A stretch of 64,000 nt of DNA from Microbacterium kyungheense (GCF_006783905.1 NZ_VFPE01000001.1:62001-126000); one strand, 5' to 3'. Positions 33,968 through 43,812 are shown, counted from the stretch's first letter. The notes: generated by a model from the sequence alone, not told the origin. Translations and numbers: made by a program.

Positions 33968-36900
33968 ATGCCGCAGGCAAGGATGCCGCGTCCGAACGAC
34001 GGACAGAAGACCCGGCGGATCCGCACCACCGTCGTCGCCGCGGTCACCGCGGCTGTCATCGCCGCCCCGCTCACGGTGCCCGCGATGGCCCAGGCCGCGG
34101 GAGCCGACCCGGTCACCGTCAACGTCACGGGCGCGGATGTCGCCGCGGCGGCGCTCAACCAGAACGGACTCACGTTCAAGGGGTTCGGCGTGCTGTCGGC
34201 CAACTCGACGAGCGCGCTGCTGCTGGACTACAAGTCGCAGCACCCCGACAAGTACTGGGAGCTCATCGAGACGCTGTTCGGCGGGGATCACCCGATCATG
34301 AACACCGTCAAGATCGAGATGGGCAACGACCGCAACACGTCGACCGGCCCGAACGCCGCGACGATGCGCTCGCGCGACGAGTACCCCAACGTGCTGCGCG
34401 AGCCCGGCTTCCAACTGGCAGCGGACGCGCAGCTGGTCGCGCACGGCGACATCCACCTGAGCCTGCTGCGCTGGAACCGTCCCGCGTGGGTGGCGAATGA
34501 CGCCGACCAGTACATCTGGTTCAAGAACACCCTGCTCGCCGCCTACCGCGAGTACGGCGTCATGGTCGACTCGATCAACCCCGACACCAACGAGACCGGC
34601 AGCCCGAACATCCAGCTGTACAAGGACTTCGCCGGCTGGATCGCCAATGAGACGAAGGGGTACGAGGGCGCCGCGGCGGGCGACCCGAACAACGGGTTCG
34701 CCACGCAGCAGGAGTCCGACCTCTTCCACGCGATCCGCACGATCGCCGCCGACACGGTCGGGACGCCGCCGCTCTCGTTCGGCAACGCCATGACCTCGGC
34801 CACCGATTCGTCGCTGCGCGACGCCGTCGACATCGTCGGCTTCCACTACTCCAGCGCGGACGACAGCGCCGGCAACATGAAGAAGATCGCCGAGCAGCTC
34901 GACCAGGAGGTGTGGAACTCCGAAGGTCAGTCGACGTTCTCCAGCTCGGCCGACCGGCCCAACAACAACGCCAGCGACGAGCAGGGCGGCAGCGGCACCG
35001 AGTTCGGCGGCACCAACAGCGCGCTCGAGATGGGCAACTGGATCACGACCGGGTTCGCCGCCTCGCGTCGCACCATGAACATCTTCCAGCCGGCCATCGG
35101 CTCGTTCTACGACGGGTTCCAGTACTCCTCGAAGGAGCTCGTGAACGCCCGCGACCCGTGGTCGGGGTGGCTGTACTACGACGGCGGCCTGGCCGTGCTC
35201 GAGCAGTTCACGCAGTTCGCGACCCTCGGATGGGAGAACGCCGACAACACCGCCGGCATCTGGCGGGCGATCCCGCAGGCGTCCAAGAGCGAGCTGGGCA
35301 CCGGCAACCCGCCGGGCGGTGCGCGGGCCGGCGGTGCGTCGTACACGACGCTGGCCGCGCCCGATGCGTCGGACTTCTCGACGGTCGTCATCAACGACTC
35401 GAAATTCAGCAAGACGTACCGCGTCGTCACGAGTGGCCTGAGCCTGGGCGACGACAAGACGGCCGAGGTGTGGGAGACGCGCGCGGCCGATGCCGGCCAG
35501 GCGTACGACGCCAATTACCTGAAGCCGGTCGGCGAGCTGCAGCCCGCGGCCGACGGTTCGTACACGGTCACGGTGAAGCCCTGGTCGGCCCTCACGCTCA
35601 CGACGCTCGACCACGCGACCACGAAGGCCGACGGCTCGGTCGTGGCGAAGGACGGCTACGGCTCGAGCCTGCCGACCTCGCCCGAGTACACCGCCGCCGA
35701 CGGCGGCCGCGACGTGCTCGACACGGACGCCACCGGAAACGTCAACGGTGTGACCGACGACGCGTTCCTCTACGCCGACGACTTCGACTACCGCGAAGAG
35801 GGCACGATCCAGGGCTACGACCCGGCGACCGGGCAGCTCGTCGACAGCGGCGTGAGCTACCTCGCCGCCCGCGGCGACGGGGCGGCGCCGGCCGGCACCC
35901 CTGCCGTGCAGAGCGAGGACAACGGGGCGACGCCGCGCTACACGAACGACACCAACGGCGCCTTCGAATCGGTCGCCGCCGGTTCCTCAGGAACGGTGGA
36001 TGCCGCACACGGCCGCGTCCTGCGCCAGCAGGTCGGCCCCGGAATGGCCGGCGGTGCGTGGAACAGCGGCGACCCGAAGACCACGATCGGCGACGCCCGC
36101 TGGGCGAACTACACCATCTCGGCCGACGTGCTGTTCGAGGCGATTGGATCGCAGTACGCGACGATCGGCGCGCGCGAGCAGGGCGGCACGGCCAACGGGC
36201 AGAGCGTCTCGGCGGCCGAGTTCAAGATCGACCCCGCAGGCGCATGGACCTTCATGCGCTTCGGCTCGACCGTGTCCAGTGGCACGGTTCCCGCGAACGC
36301 GGCCTTCAAGACCGGCGCCGGCGTGTGGAACACCGTCGCCGTGACTGTGGCGGGAGCCGTGTACACGGCCTCCGTCAACGGCGTGCAGGTCGCGACCTAC
36401 ACCGATGCCGCACCGCAGGCGACCGGGCGCATCCAGCTCGGCTCGAGCTTCAACTTCGTCCAGTTCGACAACCTCAAGGTCCAGACGGTGCCCGGTTACA
36501 CGCCGTACTACGCGGCGATGATCGACGGCATGCATCAGACCAGCTGGGCGGATTCGTCCGTCCCGGTGCTGCAGTTCGACGCGAACTGGAGCCACGTCAA
36601 CGGCCAGGGCATGTTCGAGTGGCAGCGCACGGCATCCAAGAGCACCGCCAAGGGTGCGGCCATGACGTACGCGTTCACCGGTACGGGGCTCGACATCATC
36701 GGCACGAACTCGGGCGGTCCGACGCTCGACGTCGTGGTCGATGGCGTTCCGGTCGTGGCCGGCGCCCCGACCTACAGCGCCGGCAGCGAGCGCACCGCGT
36801 TCCAGCTGCGCGGCCTCTCGAACGCGGAGCACACCGTGGTCATCAAGACCGCGAACGACAGCTCGATCAACGTCGACGCCGTCGGAGTGGTCACCGCGAA

Positions 36901-39427
36901 CGCCGACTCGTCGAAGGTCGACACCGCGGCCCTCGCCGCCGTGGTGGACTCCGTCGACGGTCTCGATGAGGGCGAGTACACCGCCGAGACGTGGCAGGTG
37001 TTCGCCGCCGTCAAGGCGGATGCGCAGGCTGCGGCATCCGATCCGGTCGCCTACGGCCTGGACGCCGAGGGCGCGACCGCGCTCGCCGCGCGCCTGACCG
37101 CCGCGGCTGACCGGCTCACCCCCAAGGATGTGAGCCCGGATGTCATCGACCTCGGAGTGGTGGCCGTCACGGCGACCGATCGCACGCTGCCGTCGCACCT
37201 CGAGCTGCTCGGCGCGGACGAGAAGGTGACGTGGTCGGCCGGCTCGGTCGATGCCGCCAAGACCGCGCCCGAGCTCGGCACGTTCGCGGCGACCGGCCGC
37301 TCGACCGACAAGCTGTCGTCGGGGCTGTACCAGCGGTTCAGCGCGACCGTGCTCGTGGTGCCCGCCGATCTGGAGTACTTCGTCGACTCCGGCTCGTCGG
37401 GCGCGGCGGACGGGTCCGCGTACGCGGCCGTGGCGACGGCGTTCCCGGATCTGCGCAACGACAGCGCCGATCAGAAGTGGGACGGCACGGCCTCCGGCAA
37501 GACGTGGGGCTACTCCACGACGGCGACCACGCTGGCCGCGGGGTCACCGGCGGACTGGGGCTCGTCGTACGTCGGCGCGGACTACAACAAGCCGGTCACG
37601 TACCACCTGGCGCTGCCGGCCGGCTCGTACAACCTGGTCGGCGTCCAGGCGCCGCGTGCAGGGCTGACGACCAACGTGTACTCCAAGGTGACCGCCGCGG
37701 GCGTGTCGACCACGAAGACCGCGACCTCCACCGGCGCCTTCACGCCGGTGGCGCAGACGCTGACGCTCGACCAGGACGCGGTCGTCGATCTGGAGTTCGG
37801 CACCAACGGCACGAGCGGCTACAACGCCCGCCTCGCGCTCGTCTACGTGCAGAGCCTCCCGCGTGACCTCGGGGTGCAGGGCGCACTCGGCGTCGCCGAC
37901 GACCTGCCCGACACGGTGGTGGTCGCCGGTGCCGAGAAGGACGTCGAATGGGATGCCGCGTCCGCCGAGCAGCCGCGCACCGAGTATGCGGCGCTCACCG
38001 TGACGGGGCGCCTGACCGCCACGGATCAGGCTGTCGTCGCCCGGTACGAGATCGTGCCTCCGGCGCTCGTGTACTACATCGACTCGGGCACGAACGGTGT
38101 CGCCTCGCCGCAGTACACGGCGGTGGCGGGCGCGGTGCAGCTGCGCAACGAGAGCGTCGATCGGGTGTCGACCGCCGCCGACCGGTGGGGATATGTCGCT
38201 GACGGCATGAAGACCAAGGGCACGACCGACATCGACGACAAGTACTCGACGGGGCTCTACCAGGACACCACGAAGCTGGTCTACCGCCTGCCGCTGGACG
38301 CCGGCACGTACACGCTGACCGGTGGTTTCACCGAGTGGTGGAACATCAACCGCGCGATGTACCAGACGGTCTCGGTCGCCGGCACGGAGCTCGCCAAGGG
38401 CACCGTCCCGCTGTCGGGTTCGAGCACCCCGCTCGCGGCGGCGCTCACGTTCACGCTGACGGAACCGGCCACGGTCGACTACGTCGTGACGAACGAGGGC
38501 GCGGGCAGCGAGAAGCCGGTGATCTCGTGGCTCGCGGTCGCCGACACCACCCAGGCCGCCGCGCCGCAGAACGCGACCGCCGTCGCTGCGGGCGACACGT
38601 CGATCACGGTGTCGTGGGATGCCTCGTCCCCGGCCGGTCCCGGATTCACGGGGTACCGCGTGTACGAGGCGGGCGGCACCGAGCCGGTGTGCGAGACGAC
38701 CAAGACGACGTGCACCATCACTGCGCTGGAGCTGGGCAGCACGCACGCGTACGAGGTCGCCGGGGTGAACGTGCTCGGCGAAGGCGACAGGTCGGGCGTG
38801 ACGGCATCCATCACCCTCCCGGAGGTCTCTTCGGGTGACGGTGCGCGGACGGCGCCGGGCAAGGGCGTGCTGTCGTCGAACGACGGGTGGGACACCGGCC
38901 TCAAGGACGGCATCTTCCAGGTCTCGATGGACCTCTGGTGGGGTGAGAACGGCCAGCTGTTCAAGCTCTACCGCGACGGCGAGCTCGTCGCCAAGGTGCC
39001 GTTGACGATGATGACCCCGGGCGCGCAGCACGCGGTCGTCGACGTCGCGGGGCTGCCGAACGGCACGTACGTCTTCACCGGCGAGCTGGTGAACTCGAAG
39101 GGCACGACGGCCACGCAGCCGCTCACGGTCAAGGTCACCGACGCGTCGCCCGGCAAGCCCGTGCTGTCGGCGCCGAACAAGGACGGCGACGGCGCCTACA
39201 CCGTCACCGCCGACCTGTGGTGGGGCACCAATGCCACGTCGTACCGGTTCCTCGAGAACGGGAGCGAGGTCGGCTCGGGAACGCTCACCGCGGCGACGCC
39301 CGGCGCGCAGCGTGCCACCCTTCCGGTGTCGGGCAAGGCGAAGGGCACGTACATCTACACGGTCGAGTTCACGAATGCCGCAGGCAGCACGGTGAGCGCA
39401 CCGCTGAAGGTGACCGTCTCGAAGTAG
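33968..39427 (+). CDS. secreted multidomain GH59 beta-galactosidase-type glycosidase
   Basis: An 1819-residue exported protein. A signal peptide (about 1-41: a basic start, then TTVVAAVTAAVIAAPLTVPA and AMA) precedes a galactosylceramidase-like catalytic region (about 45-555): GFGVLSANSTSALLLDY, VKIEMGNDRNTSTGPNAATM, proton donor Glu209 in NPDTNETG, nucleophile Glu319 in VWNSEGQSTF, and DPWSGWLYYDGGLAVLEQFT. A lectin-like domain (about 685-845) has IGSQYATIGAREQGG. Beyond lie a carbohydrate-binding-like part (847-975), a helical FIVAR-like part (981-1049), two Big4/jelly-roll modules (about 1055-1294 and 1298-1529), fibronectin III (about 1531-1620) and two ChiA-N-like Ig modules (about 1628-1726 and 1731-1819, each with DLWWG). 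No sortase motif. Expected to release galactose from beta-galactosides outside the cell. ATG 33968 has a GAAGGAG site. Confidence 0.85.
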   Translation: MPQARMPRPNDGQKTRRIRTTVVAAVTAAVIAAPLTVPAMAQAAGADPVTVNVTGADVAAAALNQNGLTFKGFGVLSANSTSALLLDYKSQHPDKYWELIETLFGGDHPIMNTVKIEMGNDRNTSTGPNAATMRSRDEYPNVLREPGFQLAADAQLVAHGDIHLSLLRWNRPAWVANDADQYIWFKNTLLAAYREYGVMVDSINPDTNETGSPNIQLYKDFAGWIANETKGYEGAAAGDPNNGFATQQESDLFHAIRTIAADTVGTPPLSFGNAMTSATDSSLRDAVDIVGFHYSSADDSAGNMKKIAEQLDQEVWNSEGQSTFSSSADRPNNNASDEQGGSGTEFGGTNSALEMGNWITTGFAASRRTMNIFQPAIGSFYDGFQYSSKELVNARDPWSGWLYYDGGLAVLEQFTQFATLGWENADNTAGIWRAIPQASKSELGTGNPPGGARAGGASYTTLAAPDASDFSTVVINDSKFSKTYRVVTSGLSLGDDKTAEVWETRAADAGQAYDANYLKPVGELQPAADGSYTVTVKPWSALTLTTLDHATTKADGSVVAKDGYGSSLPTSPEYTAADGGRDVLDTDATGNVNGVTDDAFLYADDFDYREEGTIQGYDPATGQLVDSGVSYLAARGDGAAPAGTPAVQSEDNGATPRYTNDTNGAFESVAAGSSGTVDAAHGRVLRQQVGPGMAGGAWNSGDPKTTIGDARWANYTISADVLFEAIGSQYATIGAREQGGTANGQSVSAAEFKIDPAGAWTFMRFGSTVSSGTVPANAAFKTGAGVWNTVAVTVAGAVYTASVNGVQVATYTDAAPQATGRIQLGSSFNFVQFDNLKVQTVPGYTPYYAAMIDGMHQTSWADSSVPVLQFDANWSHVNGQGMFEWQRTASKSTAKGAAMTYAFTGTGLDIIGTNSGGPTLDVVVDGVPVVAGAPTYSAGSERTAFQLRGLSNAEHTVVIKTANDSSINVDAVGVVTANADSSKVDTAALAAVVDSVDGLDEGEYTAETWQVFAAVKADAQAAASDPVAYGLDAEGATALAARLTAAADRLTPKDVSPDVIDLGVVAVTATDRTLPSHLELLGADEKVTWSAGSVDAAKTAPELGTFAATGRSTDKLSSGLYQRFSATVLVVPADLEYFVDSGSSGAADGSAYAAVATAFPDLRNDSADQKWDGTASGKTWGYSTTATTLAAGSPADWGSSYVGADYNKPVTYHLALPAGSYNLVGVQAPRAGLTTNVYSKVTAAGVSTTKTATSTGAFTPVAQTLTLDQDAVVDLEFGTNGTSGYNARLALVYVQSLPRDLGVQGALGVADDLPDTVVVAGAEKDVEWDAASAEQPRTEYAALTVTGRLTATDQAVVARYEIVPPALVYYIDSGTNGVASPQYTAVAGAVQLRNESVDRVSTAADRWGYVADGMKTKGTTDIDDKYSTGLYQDTTKLVYRLPLDAGTYTLTGGFTEWWNINRAMYQTVSVAGTELAKGTVPLSGSSTPLAAALTFTLTEPATVDYVVTNEGAGSEKPVISWLAVADTTQAAAPQNATAVAAGDTSITVSWDASSPAGPGFTGYRVYEAGGTEPVCETTKTTCTITALELGSTHAYEVAGVNVLGEGDRSGVTASITLPEVSSGDGARTAPGKGVLSSNDGWDTGLKDGIFQVSMDLWWGENGQLFKLYRDGELVAKVPLTMMTPGAQHAVVDVAGLPNGTYVFTGELVNSKGTTATQPLTVKVTDASPGKPVLSAPNKDGDGAYTVTADLWWGTNATSYRFLENGSEVGSGTLTAATPGAQRATLPVSGKAKGTYIYTVEFTNAAGSTVSAPLKVTVSK

Positions 39428-39441
39428 GGCGCGATCCAGCG

Positions 39442-39475
39442 AGCGGGTGGGGCCGGCCCGAGGGCCCCACCCGCT
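39442..39475 (+). terminator. hairpin terminator after the GH59 gene
   Basis: Perfect 13-bp arms AGCGGGTGGGGCC (39442-39454) and GGCCCCACCCGCT (39463-39475) with an 8-base loop lie just after the stop. Confidence 0.7.
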
Positions 39476-39551
39476 GACCTCGTGGCGCGTCGCCGGGCAT
39501 AGACTCCCGACCGGTCGCGACGTCGCGGCCGTCGAACGAAAGCAGAAGAGT

Positions 39552-40487
39552 ATGAAGACCATCGGCCTCGCAGGCATCGATCGCCCCGCACCCGAGGTGG
39601 TGCTCGGCCTGATGCGGATCCAGGACCTCGACGACGACGCCGTGCAGGAGCTGGTGCACACGGCCCGCGATGCCGGCATCGACTTCATCGACCACGCCGA
39701 CATCTACGGCACAGAGCTGCACGGCTGCGAGCGGCGGTTCGCCGAGGCCATGCAGCTCAGCCCGTCCGAGCGCGAGCAGCTCACGATCCAGACCAAGGCC
39801 GGCATCGTGCGCGAGGGGCCGTACTTCGACTTCTCGTACGAGCACATCGTCGAATCGGTCGAGGGATCGCTGCGCGCCCTCGACACCGACTACGTCGACA
39901 TCCTGCTGCTGCATCGTCCCGACGCGCTCGTCGAGCCCGACGAGGTCGCGCGGGCCTTCGACGACCTCGAAGCCGCGGGCAAGGTGCGCGCCTTCGGGGT
40001 CTCGAACCACACGCCGCGTCAGATCGATCTGCTCAAGAAGTCGGTGCGCCAGCCCCTCGTCGCGAATCAGATCCAGCTGTCCATCACCCACGCGCCGTCG
40101 ATCGCGCAGGGCGTGGCGGCCAACATGCAGGGCGAGGACCAGTCCCTCACCCTCGACGCCGGCGGCATCGTGGACTACTGCCGGCTGCACGACATCGCCA
40201 TCCAGGCGTGGTCGCCGTTCCAGGCCGGCTTCTTCACCGGCGTCTTCCTGGACTCGCCCGACTACCCCGAGCTCAACGCCGTGATCGACCGCCTCGCCGC
40301 GGAGTACGACGTGCCGCCCATCGCGATCGCCGTGGCGTGGATCACGCGCCACCCGGCGATGATGCAGGTCGTGCTCGGCACCACGACGCCCGAGCGCGTG
40401 CGCGGGGCGGCGCAGGGCTCCGACGTGACCCTCACGCGGGCCGAGTGGTACGAGCTGTTCCGCGCCGCGGGCTATCGCGTGCCCTGA
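39552..40487 (+). CDS. aldo/keto reductase
   Basis: A 311-residue NADP-linked aldo/keto reductase: VLGLMRIQDLDDDAVQELVH, the catalytic HADIYG (Tyr) with a Lys in QTKAGIV and a His in LLLHRPDAL, and KVRAFGVSNHTPRQIDLLKK. It lies between the GH59 gene and the sugar-acid dehydratase, so a role in sugar oxidation or reduction is likely. An AGAAGAG site precedes ATG 39552. No signal peptide. Confidence 0.88.
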   Translation: MKTIGLAGIDRPAPEVVLGLMRIQDLDDDAVQELVHTARDAGIDFIDHADIYGTELHGCERRFAEAMQLSPSEREQLTIQTKAGIVREGPYFDFSYEHIVESVEGSLRALDTDYVDILLLHRPDALVEPDEVARAFDDLEAAGKVRAFGVSNHTPRQIDLLKKSVRQPLVANQIQLSITHAPSIAQGVAANMQGEDQSLTLDAGGIVDYCRLHDIAIQAWSPFQAGFFTGVFLDSPDYPELNAVIDRLAAEYDVPPIAIAVAWITRHPAMMQVVLGTTTPERVRGAAQGSDVTLTRAEWYELFRAAGYRVP

Positions 40488-40498
40488 GGCCTCGGCCG

Positions 40499-40635
40499 GC
40501 GGCATCCACTCTCCGCGGCGGGTCGGTGTCGCCGGCTCGACAGGTCAACCGGCGTTGCGCAGGAGGAACGGGCTGGATCGGTCCTGTTGAGGTGCGGTTG
40601 ACCTGTTTAAGGGGTGAGGGATGCCGGGGCCGCGG
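40499..40635. repeat. GGTTGACC composite palindrome, copy 1
   Basis: Inner perfect 12-bp arms ACAGGTCAACCG (40540-40551) and CGGTTGACCTGT (40595-40606), with loop start GCGTTGCGCAGGAGG, are framed by an outer GGCATCC (40501-40507) and GGGATGCC (about 40618-40625). This is one of three copies in the window. Confidence 0.7.
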
Positions 40636-40672
40636 CGTGGGGAAGTCACCGAGTCGCGGCATCCACTTGCTC

Positions 40673-40790
40673 CGGGTTGCCGTCGGTGCCGTCTGTTCAA
40701 CAGGTCAACCGGCGTTGCGCAGGAGGGATCTCCGCGATTCGGCCTGTGGAAGTGCGGTTGACCTGTTGAACGGGTGAGGGATGCCGGGGG
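40673..40790. repeat. GGTTGACC composite palindrome, copy 2
   Basis: Inner perfect 17-bp arms GTTCAACAGGTCAACCG (40695-40711) and CGGTTGACCTGTTGAAC (40755-40771). The loop again begins GCGTTGCGCAGGAGG. Outer GGCATCC/GGGATGCC arms frame it. Longest-stemmed of the three copies. Confidence 0.72.
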
Positions 40791-40913
40791 CCGCGGTCGG
40801 CGCCCGAAGCAGACCACTTGTTACCGGGCCGGACTTCGGGCGCGCGTCGCTGGAGGATCGGGGAGGATGGCGGAAGGCCCGCGGTTGCGCGCGGGCGGAA
40901 CGAGAGGTCGACG

Positions 40914-42626
40914 ATGACGCTTCGCAGTTCGCAGTGGTATGCGGGGGATGACCGGAACGCCTACATCCATCGGGCGTGGATGCGCCGCGGTGTGCCGGAT
41001 TCGGCGTTCACCGGGCGTCCGCAGATCGCGATCGCGAATACCGCGTCGGACCTGACGCCGTGCAATGCGCACCTCACGGAGGTGGCGCAGTCGGTGAAAA
41101 ACGGCGTGTACGAGGCGGGCGGGATCCCGTTGGAGCTGCCGGTGGTGTCGCTGGGTGAGACGAACGTGCGGCCGACGGCGATGCTGTGGCGCAACATGGC
41201 GGCGATGGCCACCGAGGAGATGCTGCGGGCGAACCCGATCGACGGGGTGGTGCTGCTGGGCGGGTGTGACAAGACGATCCCGTCGCTGCTGATGGCGGCG
41301 GCCTCGGTCGATCTGCCGGCGGTGGTGGTGCCGGGCGGGCCGATGCTCACCGGCCACTTCCGCGGCGAGGCGCTCGGGTGCGGCACCGACGTGTGGCGCC
41401 TGTCCGAGGAAGTGCGGGCGGGGACGCTGAGCGAGACGATGTTCTTGAAGTCCGAGTCGTCGATGATCCGCTCCAAGGGGCATTGCAACACGATGGGCAC
41501 CGCGTCGACGATGGCGCTGGTGGCCGAGGCGCTCGGGACGGTGATCCCGGGGCTTGCCGGCACGCCGGCGGCGGATGCGCGGCTGCTGGAGGCGGCGCAC
41601 GACACGGGCCGGTTCGCGGTTCAGCTGGTGGCAGAGGATCGGCGCCCGTCGTCGTTCCTGACGAAGGGGAGCTTCCACAACGCGATCGTGGCGTTGGCGG
41701 CGATCGGCGGGTCGACGAACGCGGTGGTGCATCTGCTGGCGATCGCGGGGAGGCTGGGCATCGACCTGTCGATCGACGACTTCGACCGGATCGGCGCGGA
41801 GGTGCCGCTGCTGGTGAATCTGCAGCCGGCGGGCAGGTATCTGATGGACGACCTGTTCCGAGCGGGAGGGTTCCTGGCGGTGCTGCGCGAGGTGCGCGAC
41901 CTGCTCGACCCCGAGGCGCTGACCATCACGGGGAAGCCGCTGGTGGACTACCTCGACGATGCCCGGATCTGGGATGCCGACGTGATCACGCCGCGCGAGT
42001 CGCCGTTGCAGCCGCACGCCGGCATCTCGGTGCTGCGCGGGTCGCTCGCGCCCGGCGGGGCGCTGATCAAGCCCGCGGCGGCGTCCCCGCACCTGTTGAA
42101 GCACCGGGGCCGGGCGGTGGTGTTCGACTCGATCGAGGACTTCCACGCCCGCATCGACGATCCCGACCTCGACATCGACGAGAACAGCGTGATGGTGCTG
42201 CGCGGCTGCGGGCCGAAGGGGTATCCGGGCATGCCGGAGGTGTCGAACATGCCGTTGCCGACCAAGCTGCTGGAGAAGGGCGTGCGGGACATGGTGCGCA
42301 TCTGCGACGGCCGCATGTCGGGCACCGCGTACGGGACGGTCGTGCTGCACGTGACCCCCGAGGCCGCCGCCGGGGGACCGCTCGCCCTCGTACGCACCGG
42401 GGACTGGGTCAGCCTGGATGTGCGTGCGCGGCGGCTGGACCTCGACGTGCCTGCCGATGAGCTCGCCCGCCGCACCCCCAACGCTGCGACCGTCGACGGG
42501 TACGCGAACCCGTCCCGCGGGTGGGAGCGGCTCTACGTCGACCACGTGCTGCAGGCTGACCGCGGCGCCGACCTCGACTTCCTCGTCGGTGCGTCCGGGG
42601 CGGAGGTCACCCGTGAATCCCACTGA
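40914..42626 (+). CDS. IlvD/Edd-family dehydratase (probable sugar-acid dehydratase)
   Basis: A 570-residue dehydratase of the IlvD/Edd family. Iron-sulfur cysteines are in [16 protein letters not shown] and the [11 protein letters not shown] region. Other markers are [60 protein letters not shown] and [20 protein letters not shown]. The Edd/arabonate-type (pentonate and galactonate) members have this length and context; classical IlvD is usually with valine genes. Zinc alcohol dehydrogenase downstream and an aldo/keto reductase upstream suggest a sugar-acid pathway. ATG 40914 follows GAGAGG. Confidence 0.85.
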   Translation: MTLRSSQWYAGDDRNAYIHRAWMRRGVPDSAFTGRPQIAIANTASDLTPCNAHLTEVAQSVKNGVYEAGGIPLELPVVSLGETNVRPTAMLWRNMAAMATEEMLRANPIDGVVLLGGCDKTIPSLLMAAASVDLPAVVVPGGPMLTGHFRGEALGCGTDVWRLSEEVRAGTLSETMFLKSESSMIRSKGHCNTMGTASTMALVAEALGTVIPGLAGTPAADARLLEAAHDTGRFAVQLVAEDRRPSSFLTKGSFHNAIVALAAIGGSTNAVVHLLAIAGRLGIDLSIDDFDRIGAEVPLLVNLQPAGRYLMDDLFRAGGFLAVLREVRDLLDPEALTITGKPLVDYLDDARIWDADVITPRESPLQPHAGISVLRGSLAPGGALIKPAAASPHLLKHRGRAVVFDSIEDFHARIDDPDLDIDENSVMVLRGCGPKGYPGMPEVSNMPLPTKLLEKGVRDMVRICDGRMSGTAYGTVVLHVTPEAAAGGPLALVRTGDWVSLDVRARRLDLDVPADELARRTPNAATVDGYANPSRGWERLYVDHVLQADRGADLDFLVGASGAEVTRESH

Positions 42627-42653
42627 CCCACAGCTGCTCCGGCGGGCGGGCCG

Positions 42654-43661
42654 GTGAGGGCCCTCGTCATCACCGCACCCGGTCGTGCCGAGGTGCAGGA
42701 CGTCGCCGAGCCGGCCGCCGAGCCCGGCGAGGTCATCGTCGAGGTGCGTCGGGCCGGCATCTGCGGCACCGACGTCGAGTTCTTCACGGGCGAGATGGCG
42801 TACCTGCATTCCGGGCACGCCGCCTATCCGATGCGCATCGGCCACGAGTGGATGGGCACGGTGACGGCGGTCGGAGCCGGCGTCGACGGCTCATGGATCG
42901 GACGCCGCGTCACGGGCGACACGATGCTCGGCTGCGGCGCGTGCCGTCGCTGCGAGCACGGACGGCAGCACGTGTGCGATCAGCGGCTCGAGCTCGGCAT
43001 CCGCGGCGGCAAGGCCGGAGCGCTCGCTGAGCGCGTCGCGACGCCGGCGCGGTCACTGCACCGGCTTCCTGACACGGTCGACGACGCGATGGGCGCGCTG
43101 GTCGAGCCGGGCGGCAACGCGTTCCGCGCGGTGCAGGGCGCGGCACTGCGCCCCGGTGACCGGTGCCTCGTGCTGGGGCCGGGCACGATCGGCCTGCTGT
43201 GCGCGCTGTTCGCCCGCGCTGCCGGTGCCGAGGTGCACCTCCTCGCCCGCGACGCCGGCTCCGCGGCGTTCGCACGATCGCTCGGGTTCGACGACGTCTG
43301 GACCGACGGCGACCTGCCCGGGCTGCCGTGGGACGCCGTGATCGAGGCATCCAATTCCCCGGCGCTGCCGGCCCGCGCGCTCGACCTCGTCGAACCGGGC
43401 GGGCGCGTCGTCTACATCGGCCTCGCCGGTACGCCGAGCCTCATCGACACGCGCGATCTCGCCCTCAAGGACGTGACGGCCGTGGGCGTGCTGAGCGCGT
43501 CACCGGGTCTCGCCGGCACCATCGCCGCGTACGCCGCGGGCGTCGTCGACCCGCGCCCGCTCGTCGCCGCGACCGTCGCGCTCGACGACCTGCCCGCGAT
43601 CCTCGCCGGCTCGCGTCCGTCCGGTGCGGGGCCGGGCCCGAAGTTCCACGTCACCATGTAG
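42654..43661 (+). CDS. zinc-dependent medium-chain alcohol/sugar dehydrogenase
   Basis: A 335-residue MDR enzyme. Catalytic zinc ligands: Cys in GICGTDVE, His in GHEWMG and Glu in LVEPGGNAF. Structural zinc Cys: GCGACRRCEHGRQHVC. The Rossmann motif is LVLGPGTIGLLCALFARAAG. Similar to sugar (threonine/galactitol/arabinose) dehydrogenases. It starts at GTG 42654, 27 bases after the dehydratase stop; no better start is seen, and a GGCGGGCC stretch is the only upstream candidate for a ribosome site. Confidence 0.85.
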   Translation: MRALVITAPGRAEVQDVAEPAAEPGEVIVEVRRAGICGTDVEFFTGEMAYLHSGHAAYPMRIGHEWMGTVTAVGAGVDGSWIGRRVTGDTMLGCGACRRCEHGRQHVCDQRLELGIRGGKAGALAERVATPARSLHRLPDTVDDAMGALVEPGGNAFRAVQGAALRPGDRCLVLGPGTIGLLCALFARAAGAEVHLLARDAGSAAFARSLGFDDVWTDGDLPGLPWDAVIEASNSPALPARALDLVEPGGRVVYIGLAGTPSLIDTRDLALKDVTAVGVLSASPGLAGTIAAYAAGVVDPRPLVAATVALDDLPAILAGSRPSGAGPGPKFHVTM

Positions 43662-43702
43662 GCGAGGCGCCGCATGACCGAGCCGTCGGGTCGGGCCGGG
43701 TG

Positions 43703-43812
43703 GCGGCATCCCTCGCCTGCTTTCGACAGGTCGACCGCTGTTGTGCAGGAGGAATGCGGCGCGAGCGTCCTGCGCGGGCGCGGTTGACCTGTGGGAGGAG
43801 CGGGGATGCCGC
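43703..43812. repeat. GGTTGACC composite palindrome, copy 3
   Basis: Outer perfect 10-bp arms GCGGCATCCC (43703-43712) and GGGATGCCGC (43803-43812). Inner arms ACAGGTCGACCGC (43726-43738) and GCGGTTGACCTGT (43780-43792) differ at one position, which would be a G-U pair in RNA. The loop begins TGTTGTGCAGGAGG, as in copies 1 and 2. It separates the convergent dehydrogenase and exporter genes. Confidence 0.7.

Larger units (their letters stand above)
40488..40913. other. 426-base spacer with two copies of the GGTTGACC element
   Basis: No gene is supported. It holds two composite palindromes (listed separately) between the reductase and dehydratase genes, plus outer GGATGCC/GGCATCC arms. The ribosome site and start of the dehydratase follow at 40905-40914. 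Confidence 0.6.

Noticed and set aside
37544-39703. Minus-strand open frame of about 719 codons
   Set aside because: It is antisense to the GH59 gene and has His/Arg/Asp-rich content without domains; a codon-bias shadow.
40499-40790. Two similar repeats resembling a short CRISPR array
   Set aside because: They are palindromic elements about 155 bases apart with no regular repeats and spacers and no cas genes.
40914-42626. Branched-chain amino-acid IlvD
   Set aside because: Neighbours are sugar enzymes and no ilv or leu genes are near; the sugar-acid branch fits better, though it cannot be excluded.
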